Source of the DNA: Desulfobacteraceae bacterium
GTDB lineage: Bacteria > Desulfobacterota > Desulfobacteria > Desulfobacterales > SURF-7
DNA length: 6,710 bases
Direction of reading: 5' to 3'
NCBI GenBank assembly: GCA_030618925.1
Contig: JAUXCK010000153.1
Location: forward strand, 1-6,710
In this document: positions 1 to 5,284 of the stretch, one piece after another
Layout: each line of letters begins with the position of its first letter
Numbering within the stretch: position 1 is the stretch's first letter
The notes under the pieces: model-generated
Database searches by the model: none
Seen by the model: the letters and a program-made list of their open reading frames with translations, nothing else
What the model was told of the DNA's origin: nothing
Translations under genes and position numbers: made by a program

Positions 1-803
1 AGGGACCCATGAGCGATATCGGCGCATTTGATCCACTGGGGCAGGCGCGCTCAGGCCTGATGTTTGCAACAGGCACACCTGTGCCGGCGCCGCTTCATCT
101 CGGTATCCTGGACCAGACAACCGCCATTGCCGCCAGCCATGCAATCCTGACAGCCCTTTTCGTGCGTGAGCGCAAGGGAATCGGACAGGAAGTTCATATT
201 TCACTTTTCAGCACGGCCCTCTGGATGCAGCATCCAAATATGATGCTTGCCAGCGTCCTTTCCATTGATCCTTGTATTCAGGGAGATCGCAATCAGCATT
301 CGCCCCTGCGCAACTGCTTTTGCTGCAAAGACGGAAATTGGATTTTCGGCACCCATCACCCTGAAGAAAAATACTGGACCGCTTTTTGTAAAGCCACGGG
401 ACAGGAGAAACTGCTGACGGACGAGCACTTTACCGATAGTGGGGGAAGGCCGGTTAACGTGTCTGAATTAATAGAAATTTTTGATGGGGTGTTTGCCACA
501 AAAACCAGGGATGAATGGATGGAAATATTTCAGGCCCATAAGTTCATGTTCTGTCCTGTGCAGCGTATAACGGAGGTTGAAAAAGACCCGCAGGCGCTGG
601 TGAACGATTATATCGTTCCTTTTGATCACCCGATGCTTGGTAAAATAAATATCCCGGGGTATTTTGCGCACTTTAGTGAGAACCGTGCCGGAACCCGGCG
701 CCCGGCCCCGGCAATAGGGGAACATACCGATGAGGTGCTTTCCGACCTCGGGTATGCCCCGGGAGAAATAGAAGAACTAAAAAAAGAAGGGGTTATCCGG
801 TAA
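1..803 (+). CDS. CaiB/BaiF-family (class III) CoA transferase, 5'-truncated by the window edge
   Basis: This is the C-terminal two thirds of a family III CoA transferase. These enzymes move CoA between organic acids; the substrate cannot be told from sequence. The reading frame is open back to the first bases: a Gly-Pro pair precedes the Met at base 9, as in the family pattern GP.SDIGAFD, so that Met is internal. Full members have about 400 residues, so roughly 140 are missing. Counting from that Met, the family core around residues 31-68 is clear: a conserved Asp (D35), then RERKGIGQEVHISLF. The C-terminal IGEHTDEVLSDLGY motif near residue 237 is also typical. The oddity is His63 (codon 195-197), where the family has its catalytic Asp in GQ.VDVS, while surrounding residues are intact. 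The gene could therefore be a divergent subfamily with altered chemistry. Family assignment is firm; activity is uncertain. It converges on the next gene. Confidence 0.9.
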   Translation, partial: GPMSDIGAFDPLGQARSGLMFATGTPVPAPLHLGILDQTTAIAASHAILTALFVRERKGIGQEVHISLFSTALWMQHPNMMLASVLSIDPCIQGDRNQHSPLRNCFCCKDGNWIFGTHHPEEKYWTAFCKATGQEKLLTDEHFTDSGGRPVNVSELIEIFDGVFATKTRDEWMEIFQAHKFMFCPVQRITEVEKDPQALVNDYIVPFDHPMLGKINIPGYFAHFSENRAGTRRPAPAIGEHTDEVLSDLGYAPGEIEELKKEGVIR

Positions 804-842
804 CTGGGCCACAGGTTACCAGGGAGTGTTCCCCTTCTTTTT
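781..842. terminator. Probable bidirectional terminator between convergent genes
   Basis: A perfect 12-bp inverted repeat (AAAAAGAAGGGG at 781-792, CCCCTTCTTTTT at 831-842) encloses a second inverted repeat, GGTAAC at 799-804 with GTTACC at 815-820. Read on either strand, the outer stem ends in a G/C block followed by a T-rich run. The left arm lies inside the last codons of the CoA transferase gene, and the inner arm spans its TAA stop. The position between two genes that face each other fits a terminator that serves both. No folding energy was computed. Confidence 0.7.
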
Positions 843-892
843 AGATGTTTTCTTTGAGACCGTGCAGCCAGTCTATATTGCGTGTTTCGCAC

Positions 893-1258
893 CTATACAT
901 CTTCCAGATATGAGATGCTGATCCGGCTCTTTTCCTTGGATATGGCGTTGACATCAATCATCACCCCTTTATGATCCTTTGAAAAAGCCAGGAAACCCTG
1001 TCTCTGGTTCAGGACCGACCATCCACTGTCTTCCATCGTCATTTTGTAATAATCAAGAACCGCGGCTGATGGCGCTTTGGCTTCAAGCAGCACGCCGGTT
1101 CCATTCGGCAGATCCATTGTAGACAGAACTGTCGATGTTGGATAAAAAGAAACATGCTCACCAAAATCTCCGGATATGGCGGCCGGGCGGCTGCTGACAA
1201 GGATTATAAAAAAGAAAAAAATAAGAATGCTGACCAATATTGTTTTTTGACCCTTCAT
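893..1258 (-). CDS. Small secreted or membrane-anchored protein of unknown function (121 aa)
   Basis: I do not recognise a named family. The protein starts with a short basic stretch (MKGQK) and a very hydrophobic segment at about residues 7-22 that contains four Phe in a row. This is either a signal peptide or a single membrane anchor, so the rest is probably periplasmic. The remaining 95 or so residues look like one small alpha/beta domain: a start with YPTSTV near 40, then VLDYYKMTMEDSGW near residues 67-80, then FSKDHKGVMIDV and a final ISISYL strand. This 'YP..V ... YY...L...GW ... F.K' layout recurs in uncharacterised periplasmic proteins of related bacteria, from my general memory only. 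The start is supported by AAGGAG (1265-1270, complement), six bases from ATG. A sigma-54-type promoter lies about 67 bases upstream of the start. There is no lipobox Cys. Confidence 0.75.
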   Translation of the reverse strand: MKGQKTILVSILIFFFFIILVSSRPAAISGDFGEHVSFYPTSTVLSTMDLPNGTGVLLEAKAPSAAVLDYYKMTMEDSGWSVLNQRQGFLAFSKDHKGVMIDVNAISKEKSRISISYLEDV

Positions 1259-1275
1259 GATGATCTCCTTTATAT

Positions 1276-1288
1276 ATTGAATTTCAAT
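1276..1288. repeat. Palindrome ATTGAA-T-TTCAAT in the leader of the 893-1258 gene
   Basis: A perfect 6-bp inverted repeat with a one-base centre lies between the predicted sigma-54 start site and the ribosome binding site. It could be an operator or a leader hairpin. It is A/T-rich, so chance is a real alternative. A related palindrome with the arms in the other order occurs at 2494-2506. Confidence 0.3.
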
Positions 1289-1309
1289 TCTGTTTTATTT
1301 CCTGCGAAC

Positions 1310-1378
1310 TTATCTTATTGATAAAGCAAAGGGCATGCCACATATCTTAATTTGATATAACATGTTGATACTTATCAA
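1310..1378. promoter_or_regulatory. Cluster of TTGATA/TATCAA motifs around the sigma-54 promoter
   Basis: TTGATA occurs at 1318-1323, 1352-1357 and 1365-1370, and in inverted form at 1373-1378. The last two make a perfect inverted repeat TTGATA-CT-TATCAA (1365-1378). TTATC at 1310-1314 pairs with GATAA at 1320-1324 to form a second inverted repeat near the predicted start site. Repeated half-sites flanking a promoter suggest a DNA-binding regulator. The distal pair is only about 25-40 bases upstream of the -24 box, closer than usual for an enhancer site, so a repressor is equally possible. The region is A/T-rich and some copies may be chance. Confidence 0.35.
1325..1340 (-). promoter_or_regulatory. 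Sigma-54 (RpoN) -24/-12 promoter
   Basis: On the minus strand the sequence is TGGCATG-CCCT-TTGCT. The sigma-54 consensus is TGGCACG-N4-TTGCW, so the invariant GG and GC are present with the required ten-base gap, and only one base differs in the fixed positions. A start site is expected about 12 bases past the GC, near base 1314, giving a leader of about 55 bases before the gene at 1258. Sigma-54 promoters need an enhancer-binding activator and ATP, so expression of the small secreted protein is probably conditional. The promoter points straight at a gene with a good ribosome binding site and no strong competing sigma-70 promoter was seen. Confidence 0.65.
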
Positions 1379-1426
1379 TTTTTTTGTTAATTTCATTCCT
1401 GCCAACCAACAAGTGGGCCTACAATA

Positions 1427-1517
1427 AAAGTTGTTGTCAAAAGAAAAAAACGATGTGGATGCAGTGTTCTGCACGGGTTTTAGGTTTTACAACTTTTTTT
1501 GTGACTACAACCGTGGT
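1427..1517. repeat. Imperfect A/T inverted repeat with a central hairpin, possible weak terminator
   Basis: A run of seven A (1444-1450) faces a run of seven T (1494-1500). The flanks (GTTGTTGTCAAAAG to the left, GTGACTACAAC to the right) are partly complementary. Between them sits a small hairpin TGCAG-TGTT-CTGCA (1460-1473). On the minus strand the hairpin is followed within about ten bases by the T run, so it might end the transcript of the barrel-protein gene some 300 bases after its stop. The evidence is structural only and weak. Confidence 0.25.
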
Positions 1518-1591
1518 TTTGGCGTGACCGTATGAGAGCCGCTATATCTTATTATTTTGGACCCATATGAAGGATGATAAACGCTGATTTT

Positions 1592-1705
1592 CAGGAGAGG
1601 CGCTGCGTGAAAACGCTCCGGCTTGTTGAACCACACGCCTGGAGGGAACGGTGTGCGCTCCTGTCCCGGCAGGACAGGAGCATAGATGGATTTTTATCCG
1701 CATCT
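1592..1705. other. Structured non-coding stretch with competing hairpins
   Basis: This stretch is richer in G/C than its surroundings. A perfect 10-bp hairpin GCTCCTGTCC-CGGCA-GGACAGGAGC occupies 1657-1681. The same CTCCTG (1658-1663) can instead pair with CAGGAG at 1592-1597, extended by CGC (1601-1603) with GCG (1655-1657) across a three-base bulge. That alternative fold would enclose a GCGT-GAAA-ACGC tetraloop hairpin (1605-1616) and a CACAC(G)CC / GGTGTG arm (1632-1655). A further hairpin with a TTTT loop (1684-1705) follows at once. Switchable pairing of this kind is seen in leaders and regulatory RNAs, but no known riboswitch consensus fits and no plus-strand gene follows. It could equally be the 3' untranslated region of the minus-strand barrel gene, a small RNA, or a decayed mobile element. 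Confidence 0.3.
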
Positions 1706-1757
1706 TCCCATATGTCGGAAAGCATTTCTCGAAAGAAAGTTGGAAGGAGGGCAGGTT

Positions 1758-2336
1758 CTATAAAATATTGTCAAAATAGAACGACGCTTTTATTGACGGC
1801 TCCACGCTTTCAAAAATAACTGTTGGAGAAAGCTGCAGCCGCATGAGTGCTTCAGCACTGATCGAAAACTCTTTTGTGACAAAAAATTCGGCGCCCAGAC
1901 CCCCAAGGGCATTAAATCCAAAATCATCATCCGGTTCATAATGATCGCCGTTTTTTGATGTTATCCCCAGCCCTGCCTTGAGATAAGGGGAAATTCTTTT
2001 GTTGGTAAGGTAATACACATAAGCGCCATACAGCCCCAGTCCCCATCCCTTCTCCTGGAACTCGCTTGTTTTTTCACCCCGGAAACTGAATCCCACCCCG
2101 CCTTCAATTGCTGAACTATCTGTTAAAAAATATTTCCCGCCCAATATGGCAATGGCTTTTGGATCGGGCGCCGTAGCTGTGTTCAGGGGCAAAATAGTGA
2201 GGTCCAGGGAAAGCATCCCGGCCTGATGGGAATGAATTGATGATCGGGGCTTGGGGGCCGCTTTTACCGGATCCTGTGCAAGTGCCGGCATGGAAACAAA
2301 CAATAAACAGAACATCATTATTAGACCTTTTTTCAT
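1758..2336 (-). CDS. Outer-membrane beta-barrel protein (OmpA/opacity-like barrel), 192 aa
   Basis: The protein begins with a classic signal peptide, MKKGLIMMFCLLFVSMPALA, with a likely cut between A20 and Q21. The mature part shows alternating, aromatic-rich strands separated by short polar turns: AIAILGGKYF, SAIEGGVGFSF, GWGLGLYGAYVYYL, ISPYLKAGLGI, FNALGGLGAEFFV, FSISAEALMRLQL and SIKASFYF. This is the pattern of small eight-stranded barrels (OMP_b-brl type). It has no OmpA-like peptidoglycan-binding domain. The role is unknown; such proteins serve as structural, adhesion or stress-related barrels. The start is supported by AAGGAG (2347-2352, complement), ten bases from ATG, and by the signal peptide starting right there. 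The gene appears to be transcribed alone from the TTGACA promoter at 2401-2429. The barrel assignment is sound; the family within it is not settled. Confidence 0.8.
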   Translation of the reverse strand: MKKGLIMMFCLLFVSMPALAQDPVKAAPKPRSSIHSHQAGMLSLDLTILPLNTATAPDPKAIAILGGKYFLTDSSAIEGGVGFSFRGEKTSEFQEKGWGLGLYGAYVYYLTNKRISPYLKAGLGITSKNGDHYEPDDDFGFNALGGLGAEFFVTKEFSISAEALMRLQLSPTVIFESVEPSIKASFYFDNIL

Positions 2337-2400
2337 CTTATTTTATCTCCTTTTTTTGGGGTAAGTGACAGACAGACATCCATACATTTTTATTGGACAC

Positions 2401-2429
2401 TGGATATAAAACAATCCCCTCATTGTCAA
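2401..2429 (-). promoter_or_regulatory. Sigma-70-type promoter for the barrel-protein gene
   Basis: On the minus strand a consensus TTGACA -35 box (2424-2429) is followed after 17 bases by TATCCA (2401-2406). A better-matching TATATC is two bases nearer, at 15-base spacing. The expected start near 2394 leaves a leader of roughly 55-60 bases with a good ribosome binding site. The -35 box is exact; the -10 box is modest. Confidence 0.5.
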
Positions 2430-2493
2430 GCATACTCCGCCTTACCCATATATTATTTTTAATAAAACAGAAAATAAATTAAAGTGCGCGTCA

Positions 2494-2506
2494 TTCAATT
2501 ATTGAA
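2494..2506. repeat. Palindrome TTCAAT-T-ATTGAA upstream of mltA
   Basis: A perfect inverted repeat with 6-bp arms and a one-base centre lies about 50 bases before the preferred mltA start. It may be an operator or a leader hairpin. It is A/T-rich, so the evidence for function is thin. No convincing -35/-10 pair for mltA was found in 2430-2556, although TATATT at 2449-2454 could be a -10 box. Confidence 0.25.
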
Positions 2507-2556
2507 ATAGTTTCATGTTTAATGATAAACAAAACAGGATGCTGAAAGGATTCTCT

Positions 2557-3849
2557 ATGATGACAACTATAAATGCCCGACACCGGGGGCTCACCCGGCT
2601 TAAATCCACTGCAATTCTCCTGATCTGTATCTTGTTGAGCTGCAACCATGGCTGCGGGTTATTCAGACGCCCCCCCCCACCCCCACCGAGAATTGACGGA
2701 CCTGCGCTCAGACAGGTGCCCGTGAATCAATATCCTCAGTTTTCTGATGACTTGCATTACCATGATCTGGAAAACAGCATTCATCAAAGCCTTTTATATC
2801 TCAGAAAAATTCCCCCTGATAGAGTGTTCCGGTTTCATGAGGACAGTTTTGATACCCGACACATGATCCAATCCCTGGTGCATTTTTCTGACTTTATCAG
2901 GACCCGCCCTTCTTTAGAAGACCTTCAAGCGTTCATTGCCAGTGATTTCCTGGTTTACAAATCCATTGGAAATCAAGAAACCGGCGAGGTTCTTTTTACC
3001 GGATACTATGAGCCGATGCTGACGGGAAGTCTTGAAAAAAGCCCGGATTACCCATACCCTGTTTTTTCCCTCCCCCAAGACCTGGCCTTTATCAACCTCT
3101 CTCTTTTTGACCCGCGATTTGAAGGAGAAAAAAAAATTATCGGCCGATTTACAAACAATCAAAATATTGTCCCCTATTATCAACGCGGGGAGATCACGGA
3201 TGACGTCCTGCGTGGAAAATCCGTGCCCCTTGCCTGGGTAAACGACCGGATCGACCTTTTCTTTCTTGAAATTCAAGGATCAGGGAAGATACAGCTTGAG
3301 AACCGGCAGCAGCCCATTAACATTCATTATCACACCTCAAACGGACACCGCTATAAAAGCATCGGCACCCTCCTGATTAAGGAAAAAAAAATCTCCCGTG
3401 AGGAAATGTCGATGCAGAAAATTCGGGAATACCTCAACGAGCACCCGGAGGATATTGATCGCATTCTGAATTATAATCCGAGCTTTATATTCTTTAAAAC
3501 TGAAAAAAACGGCCCATTGGGCTGCCTTGGGGTTCCAGTGACACCCGGAAGATCCCTGGCATTGCAAAAACGGATATTTCCTTCTGCAGCCCTGGCCTTC
3601 ATTGAGTCAAAAAAACCGCGGGTTGATGATAACAACCGGATTTTCGAATGGACGGACTTCAAGCGGTTTGTGCTTAACCAGGATACAGGAGGTGCTATTC
3701 GGGGGCCGGGTCGGGCCGACCTCTTCTGGGGAAACGGCCCATATGCCGAAATTGCAGCCGGTTATATGCAGCATCCCGGGAGTCTTTATTTTTTGATTTT
3801 AAATCCGGATCGTGTGATAAAACCGGACGATACTGCCGGGAGCGAATAA
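2557..3849 (+). CDS. mltA: Membrane-bound lytic murein transglycosylase A (MltA) lipoprotein
   Basis: MltA cleaves the MurNAc-GlcNAc bond of peptidoglycan to give 1,6-anhydro ends and works from the inner face of the outer membrane. I start it at the ATG at 2557, because AAAGGA (2545-2550) sits six bases before it. An in-frame ATG at 2515 has no ribosome binding site. From 2557 the protein has 430 residues: a signal peptide with lipobox LLSC (Cys29), then a Pro-rich linker coded by a run of nine C. The MltA domain follows (FTGYYEP at 147-153, WVNDRIDLFFLEIQGSG from 227, NGHRYKSIG at 262-270). The C-terminal 3D domain has QDTGGAIRGPGRADLFWGNG with Asp376 and Asp388, of which the first aligns with the catalytic region of E. 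coli MltA. It is longer than the 365-residue E. coli protein, mostly at the N-terminus. It is divergent from the barrel gene. Confidence 0.93.
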   Translation: MMTTINARHRGLTRLKSTAILLICILLSCNHGCGLFRRPPPPPPRIDGPALRQVPVNQYPQFSDDLHYHDLENSIHQSLLYLRKIPPDRVFRFHEDSFDTRHMIQSLVHFSDFIRTRPSLEDLQAFIASDFLVYKSIGNQETGEVLFTGYYEPMLTGSLEKSPDYPYPVFSLPQDLAFINLSLFDPRFEGEKKIIGRFTNNQNIVPYYQRGEITDDVLRGKSVPLAWVNDRIDLFFLEIQGSGKIQLENRQQPINIHYHTSNGHRYKSIGTLLIKEKKISREEMSMQKIREYLNEHPEDIDRILNYNPSFIFFKTEKNGPLGCLGVPVTPGRSLALQKRIFPSAALAFIESKKPRVDDNNRIFEWTDFKRFVLNQDTGGAIRGPGRADLFWGNGPYAEIAAGYMQHPGSLYFLILNPDRVIKPDDTAGSE

Positions 3850-3920
3850 CATTGGTCAGCTCCAGACCCCGACCTTAATCATAATCTTGGGCGTAAACCA
3901 ATATTTTTAATTGCGTCCTC

Positions 3921-3948
3921 TTGACACCTGCGGCAAAATACATAAAAA
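3921..3948 (+). promoter_or_regulatory. Sigma-70-type promoter for the tat genes
   Basis: A consensus TTGACA (3921-3926) is followed after 16 bases by TAAAAA (3943-3948), which matches TATAAT at four positions. The start would fall near 3955, leaving a leader of about 75 bases. That leader contains two copies of GCTGTAAA. The gap of about 180 bases after mltA and the lack of a shared ribosome-binding arrangement fit separate transcription of the tat pair. Confidence 0.45.
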
Positions 3949-4030
3949 TAAAAATGAATTTCCATCTGTCCTGCTGCTGTAAATTTGCGGAAATGGCTGT
4001 AAAAGGAATATTCAAACAGGAGAATTAATT

Positions 4031-4336
4031 ATGTTTGGCATCGGTATGCCGGAAATGATTCTAATACTGGCAGTGGCCCTGATCGTTATCGGGCCTAAAA
4101 AGCTTCCAGGCTTGGCGAAATCGCTGGGTCGGGCCCTCGGCGAGTTTAGAAAGGCGACCAGTGATTTAAAAGACTCTTTTGATATCGATGCCGATATTAA
4201 GGAAATCAAAGAACCTTTCAACGACATCACCAATAATGTCAAAAAGGCCCTGGAACCGTCCATTGAACCTGAAGTTGCCCCCCCCCCTGAAAACGATATA
4301 GAAGAAAATGAAAAAAACCCCGACAGGAAAGATTGA
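4031..4336 (+). CDS. tatB: TatA/TatB-family twin-arginine translocase subunit, TatB-like
   Basis: This is an inner-membrane subunit of the Tat system, which exports folded proteins bearing a twin-arginine signal. The 101-residue protein has the family plan: a short N-terminus, one membrane helix (about residues 6-21), a Gly-Pro hinge (G21-P22), an amphipathic helix (KKLPGLAKSLGRALGEFRKA, to about 50) and a charged, disordered tail. The acidic residue E8 at the start of the membrane helix and the GP hinge are more like TatB (receptor partner of TatC) than the FG hinge of TatA. TatB and TatA are hard to separate in this group, so the symbol is tentative. The ribosome binding site AGGAG is well placed and tatC follows closely. 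No other TatA-like gene lies in this window. The tail is encoded partly by a run of ten C (4278-4287), a possible slippage site. Confidence 0.88.
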   Translation: MFGIGMPEMILILAVALIVIGPKKLPGLAKSLGRALGEFRKATSDLKDSFDIDADIKEIKEPFNDITNNVKKALEPSIEPEVAPPPENDIEENEKNPDRKD

Positions 4337-4350
4337 AAAAGGGCCTGAAC

Positions 4351-5112
4351 ATGAAGGAAAATGACAAAATCCCTTTTACAGCTCATCTTGAAGAGCTGAG
4401 AAAACGCTTAATTCGCTGTTTCATCGCTGTCGGGATCGGTTTTGTCATCTCCTACGGGTTTAAGGAAAAAATTTTCCACATTTTAACCCAGCCCCTTATT
4501 GCCGCAATGCAGACCGACAGCAAAATGATCTTCACAGGCCTTCCCGAAGCATTTTTTACTTACTTGAAAACCTCTTTTTTGTCCGGTCTATTGGCAGCAT
4601 CGCCCTATATTATTTTTGAGTTCTGGATGTTCGTTTCGCCGGGGCTTTATAAAAAAGAAAGACTTGTCCTGATCCCCATTGTGATTCTTTCATCGTTCTT
4701 TTTTCTGGGAGGTGCTCTTTTCGGATATTTTGTTGTGTTTCCGTTTGGGTTTAAATTTTTCCTGGGATTTGCCAATGAATCCATTCAGGCGCTTCCTTCA
4801 ATGCGTGAATATTTAAGTTTTGCCTCAAAACTCCTCCTGGCCTTCGGCCTGGTCTTCGAGCTTCCCCTTGTGATTACCGGCATGGCCAGGCTCGGGATTG
4901 TCACCGTTCCCTTTTTAAAAAAGAATAGAAAATATGCATTGTTGTTATTTTTTGCCGGTGCTGCAATTCTGACACCACCGGATGTGGTCACCCAGATACT
5001 GATGGCCGTGCCGTTAATGCTCCTGTATGAAATCAGCATCCTCGGGGCGTGGCTTTTTGGTAAAAATTCGCCCAGAAACAAACCGGAAAACGAAACCGGG
5101 GATGCGGAATAG
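4351..5112 (+). CDS. tatC: Sec-independent (twin-arginine) protein translocase subunit TatC
   Basis: TatC is the six-helix inner-membrane core that, with TatB, recognises twin-arginine signal peptides. The 253-residue length matches the E. coli protein (258). I chose the ATG at 4351: AAAAAGGG lies seven bases upstream, and with this start the conserved residues fall at the same numbers as in E. coli TatC, namely E15 and R17 in HLEELRKRL, P48, F94, E103, E170 and D211 (in TPPD). A TTG at 4333 would overlap the tatB stop and add six residues, but breaks that numbering. Hydrophobic segments are visible near 22-36, 73-90, 107-133, 156-177, 195-209 and 213-235. The gene starts 14 bases after tatB, so they almost surely share a transcript. 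The C-terminal tail is short and polar. Confidence 0.95.
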   Translation: MKENDKIPFTAHLEELRKRLIRCFIAVGIGFVISYGFKEKIFHILTQPLIAAMQTDSKMIFTGLPEAFFTYLKTSFLSGLLAASPYIIFEFWMFVSPGLYKKERLVLIPIVILSSFFFLGGALFGYFVVFPFGFKFFLGFANESIQALPSMREYLSFASKLLLAFGLVFELPLVITGMARLGIVTVPFLKKNRKYALLLFFAGAAILTPPDVVTQILMAVPLMLLYEISILGAWLFGKNSPRNKPENETGDAE

Positions 5113-5167
5113 AACCCCCTGGCGACCGGAACGATCCCTCCACTAAAAAATTTTTAACACACTCGAA

Positions 5168-5209
5168 TGTCAACAGATTTGACAACAATGACTCTATGCT
5201 TATTATATC
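5168..5209 (+). promoter_or_regulatory. Candidate clpB promoter with an operator-like inverted repeat over the -35 box
   Basis: TTGACA (5179-5184) is an exact -35 box. Downstream choices for the -10 box are ATTATA at 17 bases or TATATC at 19 bases, neither ideal. The -35 box is itself the right arm of a perfect inverted repeat TGTCAA-N5-TTGACA (5168-5184), so a regulator bound there would compete with RNA polymerase. I see no CIRCE element (HrcA site) and no clear heat-shock sigma-32 promoter, which many clpB genes have. Confidence 0.4.
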
Positions 5210-5221
5210 CTGAGACAGTGA

Positions 5222-5259
5222 ATAAATTCAATAAATTCAAAAGCGTCCATTCTTGGATG
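5222..5259 (+). repeat. Tandem 9-bp repeat and small hairpin in the clpB leader
   Basis: The unit ATAAATTCA occurs twice back to back (5222-5230 and 5231-5239). It is followed by a possible small hairpin CGTCCA-TTCT-TGGATG (5244-5259, one G-T pair). Both lie between the candidate promoter and the ribosome binding site GGAG (5276-5279). A role in leader regulation is possible, but nothing in the sequence shows one. Confidence 0.3.
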
Positions 5260-5284
5260 GGCCCTAAGACATAACGGAGACATT

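Noticed and set aside
626..892. Minus-strand open frame opposite the CoA transferase end and the terminator
   Set aside because: It overlaps the real gene and the 781-842 repeat, and its composition is that of a shadow.
1521..1616. Fragment resembling a group II intron domain V (CCGTATGAGAGCCG, plus a GAAA tetraloop stem)
   Set aside because: The pieces are in the wrong order for domain V, the paired strands do not match its 34-base layout, and there is no reverse transcriptase gene.
1592..1663. Possible SAH-type riboswitch (GGCGCTGCG, later GCGCTCC)
   Set aside because: Only short matches exist, the conserved core does not line up, and no methyl-cycle gene follows on that strand.
1574..1819. 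Plus-strand open frame of 81 codons
   Set aside because: It lacks a well-spaced ribosome binding site, has no recognisable protein features, runs across the hairpins at 1592-1705 and overlaps the end of the well-supported barrel gene on the other strand.
2914..3276. Open frames on both strands inside mltA
   Set aside because: They overlap the conserved MltA domain in other frames and show no signals of their own.
3850..3910. Terminator after mltA (ATTGGT at 3851-3856 with ACCAAT at 3897-3902, followed by ATTTTT)
   Set aside because: The stem is only six pairs, A/T-rich and separated by 40 bases, with little inner pairing, so it is too weak to list.
5113..5284. CIRCE element or sigma-32 promoter before clpB
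   Set aside because: No TTAGCACTC-N9-GAGTGCTAA and no convincing CTTGAA...CCCCAT pair could be found.
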